From NCBI GenBank assembly GCA_015680685.1, contig MNCI01001310.1, positions 191,281-255,280 on the forward strand: a stretch of 64,000 bases of DNA, written 5' to 3'. Under the pieces are notes generated by a model. It had not been told where the DNA came from. It worked only from the letters and a program-made list of their open reading frames with translations, and searched no databases. Every line of letters starts with the position of its first letter. The stretch's first letter is position 1. This DNA comes from Gnetum montanum. Taxonomy: Eukaryota > Streptophyta > Gnetopsida > Gnetales > Gnetaceae. Shown here one piece after another: positions 1 to 12,399 of this stretch. A program made the translations under genes and the position numbers.

Positions 1-77
1 TTTTTGGCATATTTAGCTTGAAATTTGACGATGGGATCGTATCTCTCGGGTCTCCGCATGGTTTTTGCAGGCATCAT
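1..77 (-). CDS. possible N-terminus of an unidentified gene, cut by the window edge
   Basis: On the minus strand, two adjacent ATGs (77-75 and 74-72) open a frame that stays open to the edge of the window, giving about 25 residues. The predicted peptide is basic and polar (it contains MRRPERYDP and VKFQAKYAK), which looks more like real protein than the cysteine- and leucine-rich translation of the overlapping frame. A third in-frame ATG lies at 59-57. The minus-strand sequence just before the first ATG ends in CTCCAG, so a splice acceptor there is also possible and the peptide could be an internal exon. I do not recognise the family, and the call rests on composition only. Confidence 0.25.
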   Translation of the reverse strand, partial: MMPAKTMRRPERYDPIVKFQAKYAK

Positions 78-1500
78 CTGGAGATTTGAAAATTAAGAAT
101 CGAGGCCTACCAGCCAGCCAGCCATATAAATGACAAAACCATAAAAACGACTGAAAGCGAAGTAAAATCAAATCAGAAAAGCAATCGTAGTTCACGGGAG
201 CTTTTGAATTTATGGGTGTGCACGGATTCACATTTTGATGAGGACAGCACAGCGAATTACAGTATATCCGAGAGCAGGGAAGAGGCAATATACGGTACTA
301 CAGTCTTCATTTGATCGAGTTAAAATGGAATATAGTAGTGGGTTTATCATGGCCGACAAGGTCCGGAAAAAAAAATCTAGGTCTTGGCACATCATCATCA
401 TCATTTAACAGCTCACCAAACTATCAAATGTGATATATTACTATATTATAGTACTGGTGTATTGCTCTGCCTTTCTCTGTCTCGGTATCAGCTATCATTT
501 TTTCTTGGTTTTGCTGTATGCAAATTGCACATCTTTAATCCCACCTTGGAATTTTACGCAGCAGCCTTCTCATGATGGACGGACTAAATATTTCTGCAAT
601 GTTGCGGCATCAAATTTTGTGTGCCTATGTTCCGTCATTTCAGGTCCTGTTTTTGTGCAGTCCATTTGTTTGTTTGGTGCTGTATGTGCACAAATCAGAC
701 GAATTTGAAGTATGATAATATTGGCGTTGGTATTGTAACCAAAATGACAGTGGCATTGGGAAGACCAAATGGGGTACGGGAATACATTGAAATAAGAGCA
801 ATACAAGACTAGAGACTACTGCTTGTTCTGCACAATGTTTGTTTGTGTGTTGATAAAATTTTTTATATAAAGGCCAGTTACCAGTGATCAATGATGCTTG
901 GTAACAGACAAAATTATTTATTTTGTCGTGTCAATTCAAATGTATTTTTGTTGCATTACCTCTGAAAGCCTGCCGCGAAGGTGCTTAAAAGTTTAGACCT
1001 CGTTTAGACAGGAAACACTTCCATCATAACTGATAATGGATTGCCCTTAAATGATAGGTTTGATTTTGATTCCATTGGTAATTTATCAGTTTGTAAATCA
1101 TAGATGTGCATCGGTTTCCAGTTCTGTATTTTATTTTACCATGATTTCATTTCAAATAACCTATTCAGAAGAAGAGCAAAAGATGAGTCTTTAAAAAATA
1201 GGGTCACCTGGTTACAGTACACTAAAGCTGCTCAAGAAGACCGCAAAAACATTGGTTTACTTATATTTATCTAAACAAGATCAGACAAGAAACCTATAAA
1301 AAAGGTTGCAACCAAGACAACAAAAGAGATCTTATAAAAAACATTGGTTTGGTCATATCTTAAAAAGATCACTAGAATCTTATCAAAAAAGGTTGCCCTA
1401 TTACACTGGCACAAAACTCACTAAGAGAAAGATAAAAATAAAAAAACTTACACAGGAAAATGTGATTGAATTGAAGACCACATGAAAATAATGCAAATAA
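78..1500. other. intergenic, no supported gene
   Basis: Only short open frames (under 95 codons) occur, and they overlap on both strands without coherent composition. The stretch at 1,200-1,400 has loosely repeated A-rich segments around an AAAAACATTGGTTT motif. If the partial frame at 1-77 is real, its promoter and leader would lie in the first few hundred bases. Confidence 0.5.
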
Positions 1501-1662
1501 ATAATGATATCTCTGGTGACACGAATAGCTATATATAATGTAGCAATAGCAATTTTATATTATTAAAATAAAGATAGGATGATGATAATATCTCTGGATA
1601 GCTACTTATAGTGTAAGAATAGCAATTCTATATTATTAAAATAAAGATAGGATGATGATGAT
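1501..1662 (+). repeat. imperfect tandem duplication, unit about 80 bp
   Basis: Two consecutive units share AATAGC, AGCAAT, TATATTATTAAAATAAAG and ATAGGATGATGAT in the same order. The first runs about 1,504-1,586 and the second about 1,587-1,662. The second unit is a few bases shorter. Confidence 0.75.
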
Positions 1663-1823
1663 GGGAATATGTACAAAGTTTTATATACTGTACTTGAAAT
1701 GTGTTTTTAAAATAAATCTACTACATTGAATGTGTTTTTAATCCCTTCTCTCAATTAACTGTAAATTGGTATAATACATAAATTAATTACATTGAATCTA
1801 ATTCTACTCCCTCTTCTCAATTA

Positions 1824-1867
1824 GGTGCACCAACATATGTAAATTGGTGCACCAACATATGTAAATT
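1824..1867 (+). repeat. perfect tandem repeat, 2 x 22 bp
   Basis: Two perfect 22-bp units abut at 1,824-1,845 and 1,846-1,867. The core CACCAACATATG is followed by TAAATTGG. Fragments of the same sequence recur at about 1,750-1,780 and 1,870-1,906, so this is a small locally rearranged mosaic. Confidence 0.9.
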
Positions 1868-1907
1868 GGTGTAATACATAAATCAATCACATTGAATTAG
1901 GTGCACC

Positions 1908-1967
1908 ATAATCTCTGATTCCAACACCGTGGAAGAAATAATCTCTGATTCCAACACCGTGGAAGAA
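1908..1967 (+). repeat. perfect tandem repeat, 2 x 30 bp
   Basis: Two identical 30-bp units (core TCTCTGATTCCAACACCGTG) follow each other directly at 1,908-1,937 and 1,938-1,967. Confidence 0.9.
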
Positions 1968-2850
1968 GTTGATGTCCTACATAGGATATCTATTGAAGCA
2001 TGTTTAAACAAGCCAGGTCACGGACAATATATTTAAATTGCATTGAAAGCTGCAAACATGTCTACGAAATTACAAGTGCACGTAGTCTCATTATTCACCT
2101 ACTCGTCCAAGTAAATGGATTTGGCTATAAGACACATAATAAATAAGATAATATAGCATTTTAAAATCATCAGTCTTGTCATTGGAGGAACTATTTCTTT
2201 GATATTTTGAAATAAATTCATTCAACATATTTTCTTATGAATTACTATTTGAGCTACGTTACTGTGCTAGGAACACCCAAAAGCATCGATATTCATCATT
2301 ATTCAGCAAAGAAATCAAACTACACAAACCAATGTTTGTTAATCAACTTAAAAAAAGGAAGTTGGTATCCTCCTATATTTTCCTTTCCTTGGAATTATTT
2401 ATTCCTTTGGACCCAATCAAAACGTCTTCTTTCTTCACACGTTTTTCTAACTTCTCTACTTAACGAGCGAGGTTAAATGTTTTTGGTTAAACTTAGCTGA
2501 TGATATGCAACTTGGATGATTTTGGTCGATACTTACCTCGGCAGATATCAATCCGGGAACAATTTTGACATTACCTGCGTCCCCAAGATAATTACATAAG
2601 CTAGAGGCCTCCTTCCTTCTAGAAAATGCATTACACGACTTACATCTTTCAAGGAAAGAATTCTGTCAGTTAATCTGTCTTGAAAACCGGCCAAATGTTC
2701 TCCTCCCAAAGAATTACATCTCAGGACATGCATCACATCTGACAACAGCAGAATCAATCTCCTGATAATTCAGAGACAGCTCCAAGTACTCCAAAACGGA
2801 TACAACTACAATCTTACAGAAGAGTGGCAATGACACAACTTCATCCAAAA
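1968..2850. other. intergenic, nothing recognised
   Basis: No coherent coding frame, RNA gene or mobile element was recognised. The right end may be downstream flank of the FPP transcript. Confidence 0.5.
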
Positions 2851-2852
2851 AT

Positions 2853-2858
2853 TTTATT
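2853..2858 (-). promoter_or_regulatory. candidate polyadenylation signal of the FPP gene
   Basis: AATAAA on the minus strand (TTTATT on plus). It is the first canonical signal I found downstream of the FPP stop codon at 3,619. Using it implies a 3' UTR of roughly 750 nt, long but plausible for a plant gene. A non-canonical signal closer to the stop cannot be excluded. Confidence 0.4.
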
Positions 2859-3618
2859 ATGCCGTAACATGGCATTCAATATATATCATTTATGCAACAG
2901 CTCTCGGTACAAATAGTGGTTTTTAGCAACAAAAATGCTGAATATGGACATCAGGGAAATAACTATAATGGCAACCCATAAATTGACAAACAAGTGATTC
3001 CTATGTGTCAGAATAAAATTTCTATTTAAAGCTACCCATAGAAGCACCTTTAGTGTGCTATCCACATGAATTTTCTGGTCCGTAACCAGGTGAAACACCT
3101 AGCAAGTTATCCAGAGTCAATGGGTAACCATCAAACCCAAAACTCATGAACTTCACAAAGCATGTTTCTTTGAAATCAGCAATTATTCAAATGCCTCTTT
3201 CCATTAAAAGAGCATAGTTGCAGTCTTGCCCATCCAAAACATTTGATTCTAATCTTAAAGCACAATTGTGTCCCCACACCCATTCATGTGAAGCAGAGGT
3301 TTTCAACAAGAAATAAGCAATCGCAATGGCCAACACCTTATGCCATGACAACTTGAAACATTTACAGATACCCAAATGTAGCAGGTATAAGAAAGGCACT
3401 TGTTTGTGCAGCATCGTTGTCTTTTTCAATCTACATGTGTTATTGCAATTGACAGAAACTGTACGTAAAAATATTGACAGCATTTGGTTAACCATGTTCT
3501 AAAGGAAGAATCTTTTAGGCACTCTGTACTCACATTCTAACACCAAGAATGGCACAAAAAAACTCATTGATAATATGGATGCTCAGAAGAATACTCCCTG
3601 TGGGTGCAATTTCCTCCT

Positions 3619-6600
3619 TCAATGTGCACATTTTCTGGAGAAAAACCTACCAATCCCACCCCCAGATTTCTCACATGAGGGCTTTGACTCCCCCATATTC
3701 AATGATCTTGATAAAGAATTTCCAGCCATGGAACGTGGTATTCTGTTCCTCTGGCCTGTGGACCTTGTTGTTGAAGGAGGAGACTTGGCTGGTGAGCTGG
3801 CCTCTGTGTCTGATGAACTGGGTCTTCTAGAGTGACCAGTATTATCTCTGTTCGAGTGACTATCTGCAATTGCACTCCTGCCAGATGATAATCCAGATTT
3901 CTGTCTTCTGTTTCGATGATAGGGTATATCTGACTCAGAACCCACTGATGCACTCCTGCTATTTGAGGTGGATCTCACATTGTTGTTGTTGTCTCTGGTA
4001 GGAGTGGAGAAATTGGAAGACTCCTCTGCCTGATGATGCTTTGGATGTCTGGGAGTTCTGTAACTTGCATCTTCCAAAGGCACTGAACTACTTGTCTGCA
4101 TCATATTTTCATTGTAATTTGACATGTCACCTGAGTCTTTCGGAGATCTTAATGAATGCAGTTGTCTGCCAAGAAAATCAATTGTCCTTTGGCATTCAGC
4201 AAGCTTCTCTGCTGCTGCAGCAATTTCCCTGTCCTGCATAAGTAAGAGTTAATCGTATCAACAAATGGGATATCTTCCCCCAGAGAGATATTAAATGGGC
4301 ATTTATACCAAGGATGAGAGAGAGTACTTGTTTTGCCTTCATTTCATTCTCTGCTGCCACTGCACGTGACAATGCTAGTTCTTCCTCCTTCCTGAACATC
4401 TTAAAAAATCTACACTTAATATTTACAGATTTGGAATTGAATTGCCCAATAAATCAAATTGAAATACTCCCTATACATCTAGTGACCACTATGAATTATG
4501 AATTAAAGGCAACGAAACATTATGCTTAACTCTGCATAATATTGGAGTAATATAAAAGCATGCTTGCAGCAGTTTCACCAACCTTTCCAACTGTTCAATC
4601 AGAACCCTGTGATTGGCATCTGCTTCTTCTTGATGTTTTCGCTCTTCTTCAAGCTCTGACATTAAAGATTCAATCTTTTCATGCAAGCTGGTTTTTTCAA
4701 GCTCAATCCTCTTCAGCTGTGATTCAAGATCCGATTTCAAAGAAATTAATGTTTCTGACTGACTCTGTGCTAGATGCCTTGAGTTCTGAACAGAAGCAAG
4801 TTCATGCTGCAGTTTTTCTACTGTTTCTTCCATTTCTTTTACTTGATTGTTTAAATCTTTGACTTTGTCTTCATGCGTAGTCAACTCTAGTTTTAATTCA
4901 TCTCTCTCCCGGCAAACTTCTAGCAGCTTCTCGTCTACGCCCTTAGATTTACTCAGCTCGGCCTGCAACTCAGACTCCAAGCATACCTTTTCTGCTTGCA
5001 AAGTCTTAATCTTGACTTCGGCATTTTCATCATTTTTCACTTTGGATTCAGCATTTCCATTTTCATGACTTCGAACACTGCCTGTGTCTGTTAATGCACA
5101 CATACTTCCATTGTCATTACCGCTATCTTTGTTTTCACCAAGAACACTCTTACATAATTCAGAAATCTCACCCAACAAAGAAGAAAACTCGTTGACAAAG
5201 GAAACAGAAGTCAAGTTTCCATGGAAAAAGTCATTCACAGTTCTGCTGAATTTCTCAACATTGGTCTGCATGTTTTGCACTTTATAGGCTGGGAACTTAC
5301 GGGAACTTTGAATTTCTCTTGATATAGAATGAATCAGAGAAACAACTCTGGAAAGAGCTCCATCCATATCAGCATCCGTCATGTTTATCTGGATTTTATG
5401 ACCAGGGCCAAAAGACTCTCCCTTTGCATCAATGGAACCATCTTGATAAGAGGTTAGAGTCTCCGGAAGCTTTGTCACATCAGTAGAGGTGCCATGAACA
5501 ATACTCGACTCTTTCATGGCTGACTTAACAGTCAGAATCACTTGCTCTGCATCATTAGTGCTGGTACACGCCTCAAAAATGGAGTCAAGTTTTCTTCGAA
5601 GAATCGCTAAAGCAGTCTCATTTTTAGCACTATTCAACTGCATAGCAGTTAGCTTCTGTTGCACAGAATCAAGTTTCTTTGAGAGCTCTGAGCACTGTCG
5701 AATGGCAGCCTGGAGCTCTGAATCTTTTGTTGCAAGAATTTTTACAAATGCCACTCTGTCATCACTTTCACCCTTGTTCTTTTCCCCTGAAGTGTCTGAT
5801 CTTCCGCCTGAGGATTCCATTCCAGTAGAAGGAAGAGAAGCCAGCCTCTCCATTTCTTCAAAGTCATCCATCAGCTTAAATTTCTCAGGCTCATTGTTGA
5901 CCTTCTCATTTCTTCCTGACCCCTTATCTTTCTTTAGCTGGGGCAACCCAGACATCACGGCTGAAGAAGTAGCCCATGAATCTGTACAGCTTACTTCATC
6001 ATCATTGCCATCCTCAGACATTGATGTTAAGCTAGGAGGGTTGCTTGTTGTGTGACTCCTAGGCCCTTCAGAAGACAATTCAAGAACTGATTTTCTCTGT
6101 TTCTGATCAGAACTGAAAGCTTCCAACTGTTTTTCAAGATATGAAATCCTACTCTGTGACTTTGAGTTCACTGACCTTGAAGCTTGAAGTTCACTGTTTC
6201 TCTTTGCCAATGCCTCTTTTAACATTTTTGTTTCCTCCTCCATTGCCAAAAGCCGTTCTGTCAGGAATGCAGATTCCTTTTGTCCTTGATGATCATGCCC
6301 ATAGTCATATCCAGAGTCAAATGCTGAGGAAACAAATGGGCTACTGCTCCTTGATGGCGATGATCTCCTTCGTCGAGGTTCTGGCAATTCTTTCACATAC
6401 TCTGCTTCCATCCTCATTTGAGCCAGTGCAGCCGGCCCAGGCAGTTTCTTTCTAACAAGACCCCTTAGCCGTTGGCACTCTCCTTCCAACTTTGCAATCT
6501 TCTTGACATCTTCCAAATGTTGCTTATTTGCGGCATCTGCACTCTTCATGCTTATGTTCTTTTCTTCTGTCCGGATTTCCAGAGACTTGTTTAAAAGCTG

Positions 6601-9283
6601 AATTTCAAAGGATAATGATGCATTATCCTTTTTATACTGTTCAAGATTAACCTGAAGCACATTAACTTGAGCCTCTGCTTCAGCTCTTAAATCATGCATT
6701 TCTGCCAGTTCTCTGGTGCGTTCCTGCAACGACCTGGTTAATGCAGCATTTTCTGCCTCTCCTTGAATGATCCGATGGTCCAAAACTGAAAATTTGGAAT
6801 CATATTCAAACTTTATTCTTTCACATTCCCTGTTCTTGTTTATAATGGTTTCACTGATTTTTCGGTCATACTCTTCCTTAATCAGCCGCATCTGCTTCAT
6901 GCACTCTTTCAGAGCACCATCCAAATGAGACACTCTGTCTTCAAGCGCAGTTTTTTGCTGTGTTAAAGATTCAACTTGTTGCTTTGAAGCAGTTGCTTCA
7001 GCTTCAGCCTTCTCCCAGCCTAGAAAGAAAACAAAAGGGCATAAAAGGTGTTTCATGCCAAAGCTTGAATGACTAAAATACCTACATAAAAGGCATCGGC
7101 TCTTTTGTAAACAAAATAGGAGCTTGTTCAAACTACCAGCTCAATAATCCTACCTGAAACAGCTTCTTCTGCAACTTTTGCATGTTGTTTCACCAGATTT
7201 TCTTTCACTGATATCTCTGAAAGAGCTGCGGAGAGCTTTTCGTTCAAATTTTTATTTTGTTCCCCTAGTTCTTGAATCTGCTGAGCTGTTTCTTCCAAAT
7301 GCTCATCACGTTCTGTAATGGTCTTCAAGGCTTCCTGATTTGAATAGAACAATTCTTAGAGAAGAAGAACTAAAACCATACTTTAAACTAAATTTGGCAG
7401 TGACAATAATTTAACTGCAATTTTCCGTCAGCAACAAAGAACCGTTTCAAGAGAATATGTTTGATGTTGCATTCATACATTCAAACCAAAGACAATTGTT
7501 AACTTCCTTGCTTCATAAATTTCGGTGGGGATTTAAAGTCTTGCTTTCACCATGGCGATGTTTTCATAGCTGGTTCATTGTTTCATACATTTATACTGTC
7601 AGCAGGTCATGTAGATGCGATTTTAACCTCTAAGCTAGTTTGTGTTGTTGACTTTGTTTTTCTCCCTCCCTTTTTCACCCCAAAGTAAAAAGCAAAGTAA
7701 ACAGAAACAGTAGGTGGTCAAATAGAACATCAATTCTTTACATGCAATTGCTTTTTTGAGGATGATTCTAGAAGGTTTTAATGCAACGAGATGAGATTCT
7801 GCTCCACAATTCAATTTGCAAGGGGTCAAGGGCTCAATTTAGGCTGACAGACCAAAGACTTTTTTCATAGAAATTGCAGGAAATGGTTGGTTGAAAGAAA
7901 AGGAATAGAGCACTATGTACCAAGCATCCATGAAAAAGCCTGGGAATATTGAGCATATTCAGGTTTATTTGATCCTTTATAAAGTACTTGATTCCCTTCT
8001 GCTTTTCTGTCAATATGCAGAATATTACCAAAATGTTTCGAAAAGTAAGGATCTTTACCCAGGGGCTTAATGCTCATCCTGAAAAGTAGATGTGCAGGTA
8101 GCTGTAAGGGTCAACGATACCATTGAACTGTTAGGAAACGAGGCTGTAGTTCCTCATAGTTGACCACAATTTATTGATATGCTATTTCCAACCAATTTTT
8201 AACAAATGCTAAGAAATGGCAATAATGCGTTCACTGATAGGCTAACCCAGTAAGTGAAGCTTGATAGCCTCTGTTCTGGTAGTAAGCTCAAATTATTTTT
8301 TCTATTTTCCTTTTTCTTAAAAAGCATGCCATGAAGCGAGCTTTCGGCCCTGTGTTCACATACATAAAAACCTCAATGCCTTGAACCCAGGTTAATGGCC
8401 TATAGAAAGATCTGGTCATTTAAGACAAAGGTCCAAAGAAAGAGCCCCCATTTTCTAGATATGACAAGTAATGCAACTGAAATAGAAGGTTATTATTGCA
8501 TCTATGGAGACCCTTGGGATCTACTCTACAAATTCAGTTTCAGCCATGTCTTGTAGAAAATTTATCTCAGATTAAGCATTGGGTTGAACCTGTTACCTAT
8601 AAAAATGCAAGTCACAATGCATACCAATAAGCTACACCTCATTAATAACTGCCAAAGGCTACAAAGTTATACTTTTACTCTAATCAGCTTACCAGCAGTT
8701 GGAATTACAATGTCTGGGTTTTATAAGTCAAGTTTCAATCCCTCACATGACAGATAGGATAACAGGAAGATGAAAAAATACCAAAGGAAAATCCCAAACA
8801 TTGTTTACATCCAACAGGACAGCCATTTTTGCATTATCAGTGCACACACAAAGAAATAAACTAGAAAACTTAAAGATTATACATAAAACGTTCTGTTGCA
8901 TCTAACATAAATCCTTGTTTGATATATCTTTGTTTATTAGCATGACCATTGTTATATCATCCTGCATGCAGCATTATTCACCAAAACAAACAGCAAAATA
9001 AAAATGTAAATTTTCACTTAAGCTTGACAGTATAAGAAGATTGTTAAACAACATATGGGTACAATGATAAGTACAATTCAAACTGAGGGATTTGTTCATT
9101 TACTAAATTTGCATGAACTCAAGTGGAGAAAAACCATTTTACCTCTAATTTGTTTGCCTGTTCGTCGTTTTGACGTGCTAAGGCAGCAAGCGATTCTGAA
9201 GATTCTGACACAGTTGTCTGTCTTTCTGAAGACCCATGTTTTTCTGAACTTTTCTTTTTCCATCCTAATTTCCGAAAATCCAT
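3619..9283 (-). CDS. FPP: filament-like plant protein (FPP family), five coding exons
   Basis: Long coiled-coil protein of the plant FPP family. Relatives have been linked to microtubules and to wall patterning, but the role of this copy is inferred only. Predicted exons on the minus strand are 9283-9143, 7334-7154, 7019-4583, 4391-4328 and 4233-3619. All four introns are GT-AG (1808, 134, 191 and 94 bp) and the phases join without frameshift, giving 1,145 residues, in the usual FPP range. The start has a strong context (ACCATGG), and the N-terminus (MDFRKLGWKKKSSEK) has the short basic opening typical of the family. Exon 3 holds family landmarks: SGWEKAE near residue 107, RVSHLDGALKEC near 137, CQRLRGLVRKKLPGPAALAQ near 289-308, FLTERLLAMEEETKMLKEAL near 359-378, and SMSEDGNDDEVSC near 441-453. 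The C-terminus is Ser/Asn/Arg-rich low complexity ending GRFFSRKCAH. No damage is seen. Which Arabidopsis FPP is orthologous cannot be told by eye. Confidence 0.93.
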
Positions 9284-12200
9284 GGTCACCTAGCTGAAAA
9301 TGAACAACGACAAGCAAATTTAAGAAAAGTGCATAGTACATTCATCACTGACCTCTGTAACAAGGTAACATTTAGTAACTTTGAAGCAGTTTTGAGCATG
9401 AAAAGTTAACCAAGTGCAATGAAAGAAAAACCAAGATCCAAGTTGTTACCAGCTGTAGGAAGCAAGAACTAAGTATATACTTAACAAAATGCCCAATGGA
9501 AACAGCAGGCCTCGTTTATATCCTAATTGCTTCTGGGTCAACTATAGAAAGAGAAGTGACAACTACGAAACATGTCAATTTTCAAAAAAGGAATACCAAT
9601 CTTGGAAAAGAGAATGCTAACTTCTGCAAATACAATGGGGAAACAAATATATATCATCAAGTATTGCATGTTAGTTTAGGCAAATTTCCTGACAAGGCAC
9701 ATTTGAAGACCTTAAACAGGGTAGACGAATCAAAGACCAAGTTATTCAGGCTGTTATAAACCAAATGGTGACTTTTAAAGCAAGCATACATATAAATTAA
9801 AATACTAAAAATAGACAACACTTGATAACATGTATTAGACAAGCCTCCTTTTTGACTTCGGCACACCCATGTTTCAATAAAAGATTCCTCCCTTTGCATC
9901 CAAGCTACCGCATTTAAAGTTTTTGGGATAGCTATCATGTGCATGCTAAAGTAGATAATTTTCCACTGAATGATTTTCCAGCTTGAACCCCGACAACAGG
10001 CATATGCAGCCATGATAATTGCGGAGTACCGATCAAAATTGATGTTTTGGGTTGGCGAAAGAACAAAAGCAGCAGGAAACAGCTGGAGAATCAGAGAAAA
10101 AGATGAGCGCATTATTGGAATTCAAAGTTTTATAGCTGTTTTGTCCCAGTCCTAGTAGGTATCAACAACAGGCCCCAAACGTATGTTACAAGAGATAGAG
10201 AAAAAGGGTGCAAAGAATGTCCAGGACAAATCTTAGGAATAATATATTGTTGGATGCAAAAGTTGGAACCCAACAACAGGTCATTTGGTAAAATACACAT
10301 CCATCGTAGAACATGAAAATCAGACCAAAAGAAGCGCGCAGTGACATCCAGGTCTGCTTTAAAAATTCAGAATCTTTGATAAACATGAAAAAACCAAAAA
10401 AAAAAATCAAATTGTTCAGAGTATATGCATAGCGCAGGTTAGCAAAATTGCAGAGATAATTTGAAATTCTTATAACTGCTAAACTATCCATGCATAGAGA
10501 AAAACGAAAATAGAGCAAGAACTAGAGAGCAAAAGTTTATAAACTGGGGCACTCGAGTTCGTTTCAGACGTAGTCAAACGATGATTCCCCACTTGCTTCC
10601 TGAGAAGGTGCGCATTTCTAGGAAATTGAACATCCAAAATTGGAAAAACTAAGACAAAGAAAACGAGTAAAGTAAGATACCAGACCGTCACTTGCACATC
10701 TAAAACACAGTGTTACAATCCTGAACTAGGATAGAAAAATTCGTCGGAAAATTGAAATTGAAAAAAAAAACAATTCGATTTCAGAGGGTATCATTCATAT
10801 TTTTCTGGGTTGATATGGACGATACTCTCTTTGCAGGCGGAAATTACTGAAAAGCGAAAATCCCTGGGAAAGAGATTGGACGAGAAATTTGTTATACTTC
10901 ATTGCTAAACAGCAGCAGAATTAATATTGATTTTGCTCAGAAATAGACGTGAAGGGCATATCGATGGCTACGATGCCTACTGTGATATGAAAACGCTTGA
11001 TTCTAATAAGTCCAGTACCCAGATCAAGAAGCCCAAGCAAAAAGCAAGGCAAAAATTATTCGTTACAGTAAGCTCGAAACAAAAGGAAAAGAATCCACCA
11101 CCATTAGATCCTGAAGGAAGGCTCTGTGAATGGCAAAATTCATAAAATCCCCAGTTTTCTGTTGAACTAATAATGCACATGCAAATCCTAAAACATTCAT
11201 AAAGCCGTAGCTAAAGCCCTATTGAAGGAGGAATCAACTGCTACTAGTTTTAACAGCATCCCAACCAACGAGAAAATGCTGAAACGAATGGGCATATTCC
11301 TGATCTGGCGCAGCGACCCATTAACATTTGCAGACAGATTGCCATGCGGAAACAAAAACTCTTCATGAGTCAGAAGTTGTGAATCGAATTTCTACATTGG
11401 TCAGTGACAGGCTCCGCCCAACCAAATTGCAGGAGCTGCAGCAGCAGCAGCCGACTGTCAACAAAACACAAACAGCGTCCGAGAAAGACGCGGCACCAAA
11501 AATCTCACAAATGTTCAGCAAAAACTTAAAAATTCTAATCAGTATTCAGAATTCAGAAGCAAACAGCCCACCCACAATCCACATTACCAAATAAATGGGT
11601 TTTAGGGCGGAGAGCGAAATGCCAACTGCGGCCAATCTGAGAAATTAGTTGCAGGATAAGAAATTGAAGAACCTGAGACAAGTATTTGAATCTCTGCCAA
11701 AAAACAAACCCACCCAGAAAGCCTCTGATTTTGAAGAGACAACTAACCACTACAGCGACAGAGCATGGGCCAGCCGGCGGACAGGAAAAGAAAGGAAACG
11801 TAATGGAGAAAAGGAAAAGAAACGGAACCTGCTAAAAAAAACAACAGCAAATCAATCTTCGGGGGAAATTTGTGAGATGCAGATTGGAAGAGTCATCGGT
11901 ACATTTTTTTTCTGGTAGATCCTCAAGCAAAAGCCATGGCTGCTGCAGCAGCAGGAGGCTGCTGTTCATGAAGAAGATTGATGGATTTCTCCATCAGAAA
12001 TAGATAGAATAGAGAAAGAGATGATGATAATGATGAAGTCACTATGTTTCTTCTTCGGTTCTTGTGTTCCTTTTTTTTGCGTCTCAAGATTTCTGTAGCC
12101 TTTCCTTTTTCTTTTCAATCCGTGGGTATTTTTTCAACCAGATAAAAGTGTGATGGCAGGAGCAGTATTTTTGGCTCTGCTCTCTCTGCAACTTCTGCCT

Positions 12201-12300
12201 CTGTTTCTTCTTCTTTTTCTCCTCCTGCTGCTCAGCTTAGCATGCCTGGCAGGTCCTCCTGCTCCTGTAGATTCCTGAATGTGCGCCCACAATGCCAGAT
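9284..12300 (-). other. FPP 5' leader and leader intron(s); first exon not exactly placed
   Basis: Just upstream of the FPP start codon, a splice acceptor TTTTCAG ends at 9,294 on the minus strand, so only about 10 nt of leader sit in the first coding exon and the rest of the 5' UTR must lie farther right. The stretch at about 12,000-12,245 is purine-rich on the minus strand (GA and AAGAAG runs), like plant 5' UTRs, and is the best candidate for the non-coding first exon. I could not fix the donor. The frames between 9,300 and 11,900 are short and incoherent. Confidence 0.5.
11923..11994 (-). CDS. candidate 23-codon upstream ORF in the FPP leader
   Basis: ATG at 11,994 and stop at 11,923 on the minus strand encode 23 residues with a poly-Ala stretch (PPAAAAAMAFA). 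It lies directly downstream of the purine-rich stretch that looks like the FPP 5' UTR. If that stretch is transcribed, ribosomes would meet this ORF before the main start. It could equally be a chance product of the GCTGCTGCAGCAGC repeat. No transcript evidence is available. Confidence 0.3.
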   Translation of the reverse strand: MEKSINLLHEQQPPAAAAAMAFA

Positions 12301-12385
12301 CAAAAATCAAATTTTAATGTAAGTAGTTGCTAGTTGCTACCCGTGGAAAAGGGATTTGGGATTTGATTAGAAATACTGCTGCCAA

Positions 12386-12396
12386 CCTTGTTATAT
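12386..12396 (-). promoter_or_regulatory. possible TATA box of the FPP promoter
   Basis: The minus strand reads GAGAATATAACAAGG here, upstream of the purine-rich candidate first exon. The match is weak. It is listed because it is the closest TATA-like motif on the correct side. Confidence 0.2.
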
Positions 12397-12399
12397 TCT

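Noticed and set aside
5516-6055. 179-codon plus-strand frame
   Set aside because: It is the antisense shadow of FPP exon 3, rich in Ser/Phe/Leu as expected from reversed Glu/Lys codons.
9657-10112. 151-codon minus-strand frame between the FPP coding exons and the leader
   Set aside because: Lies in the leader intron, has incoherent hydrophobic/Cys-rich composition, overlaps plus-strand frames and has no recognisable domain.
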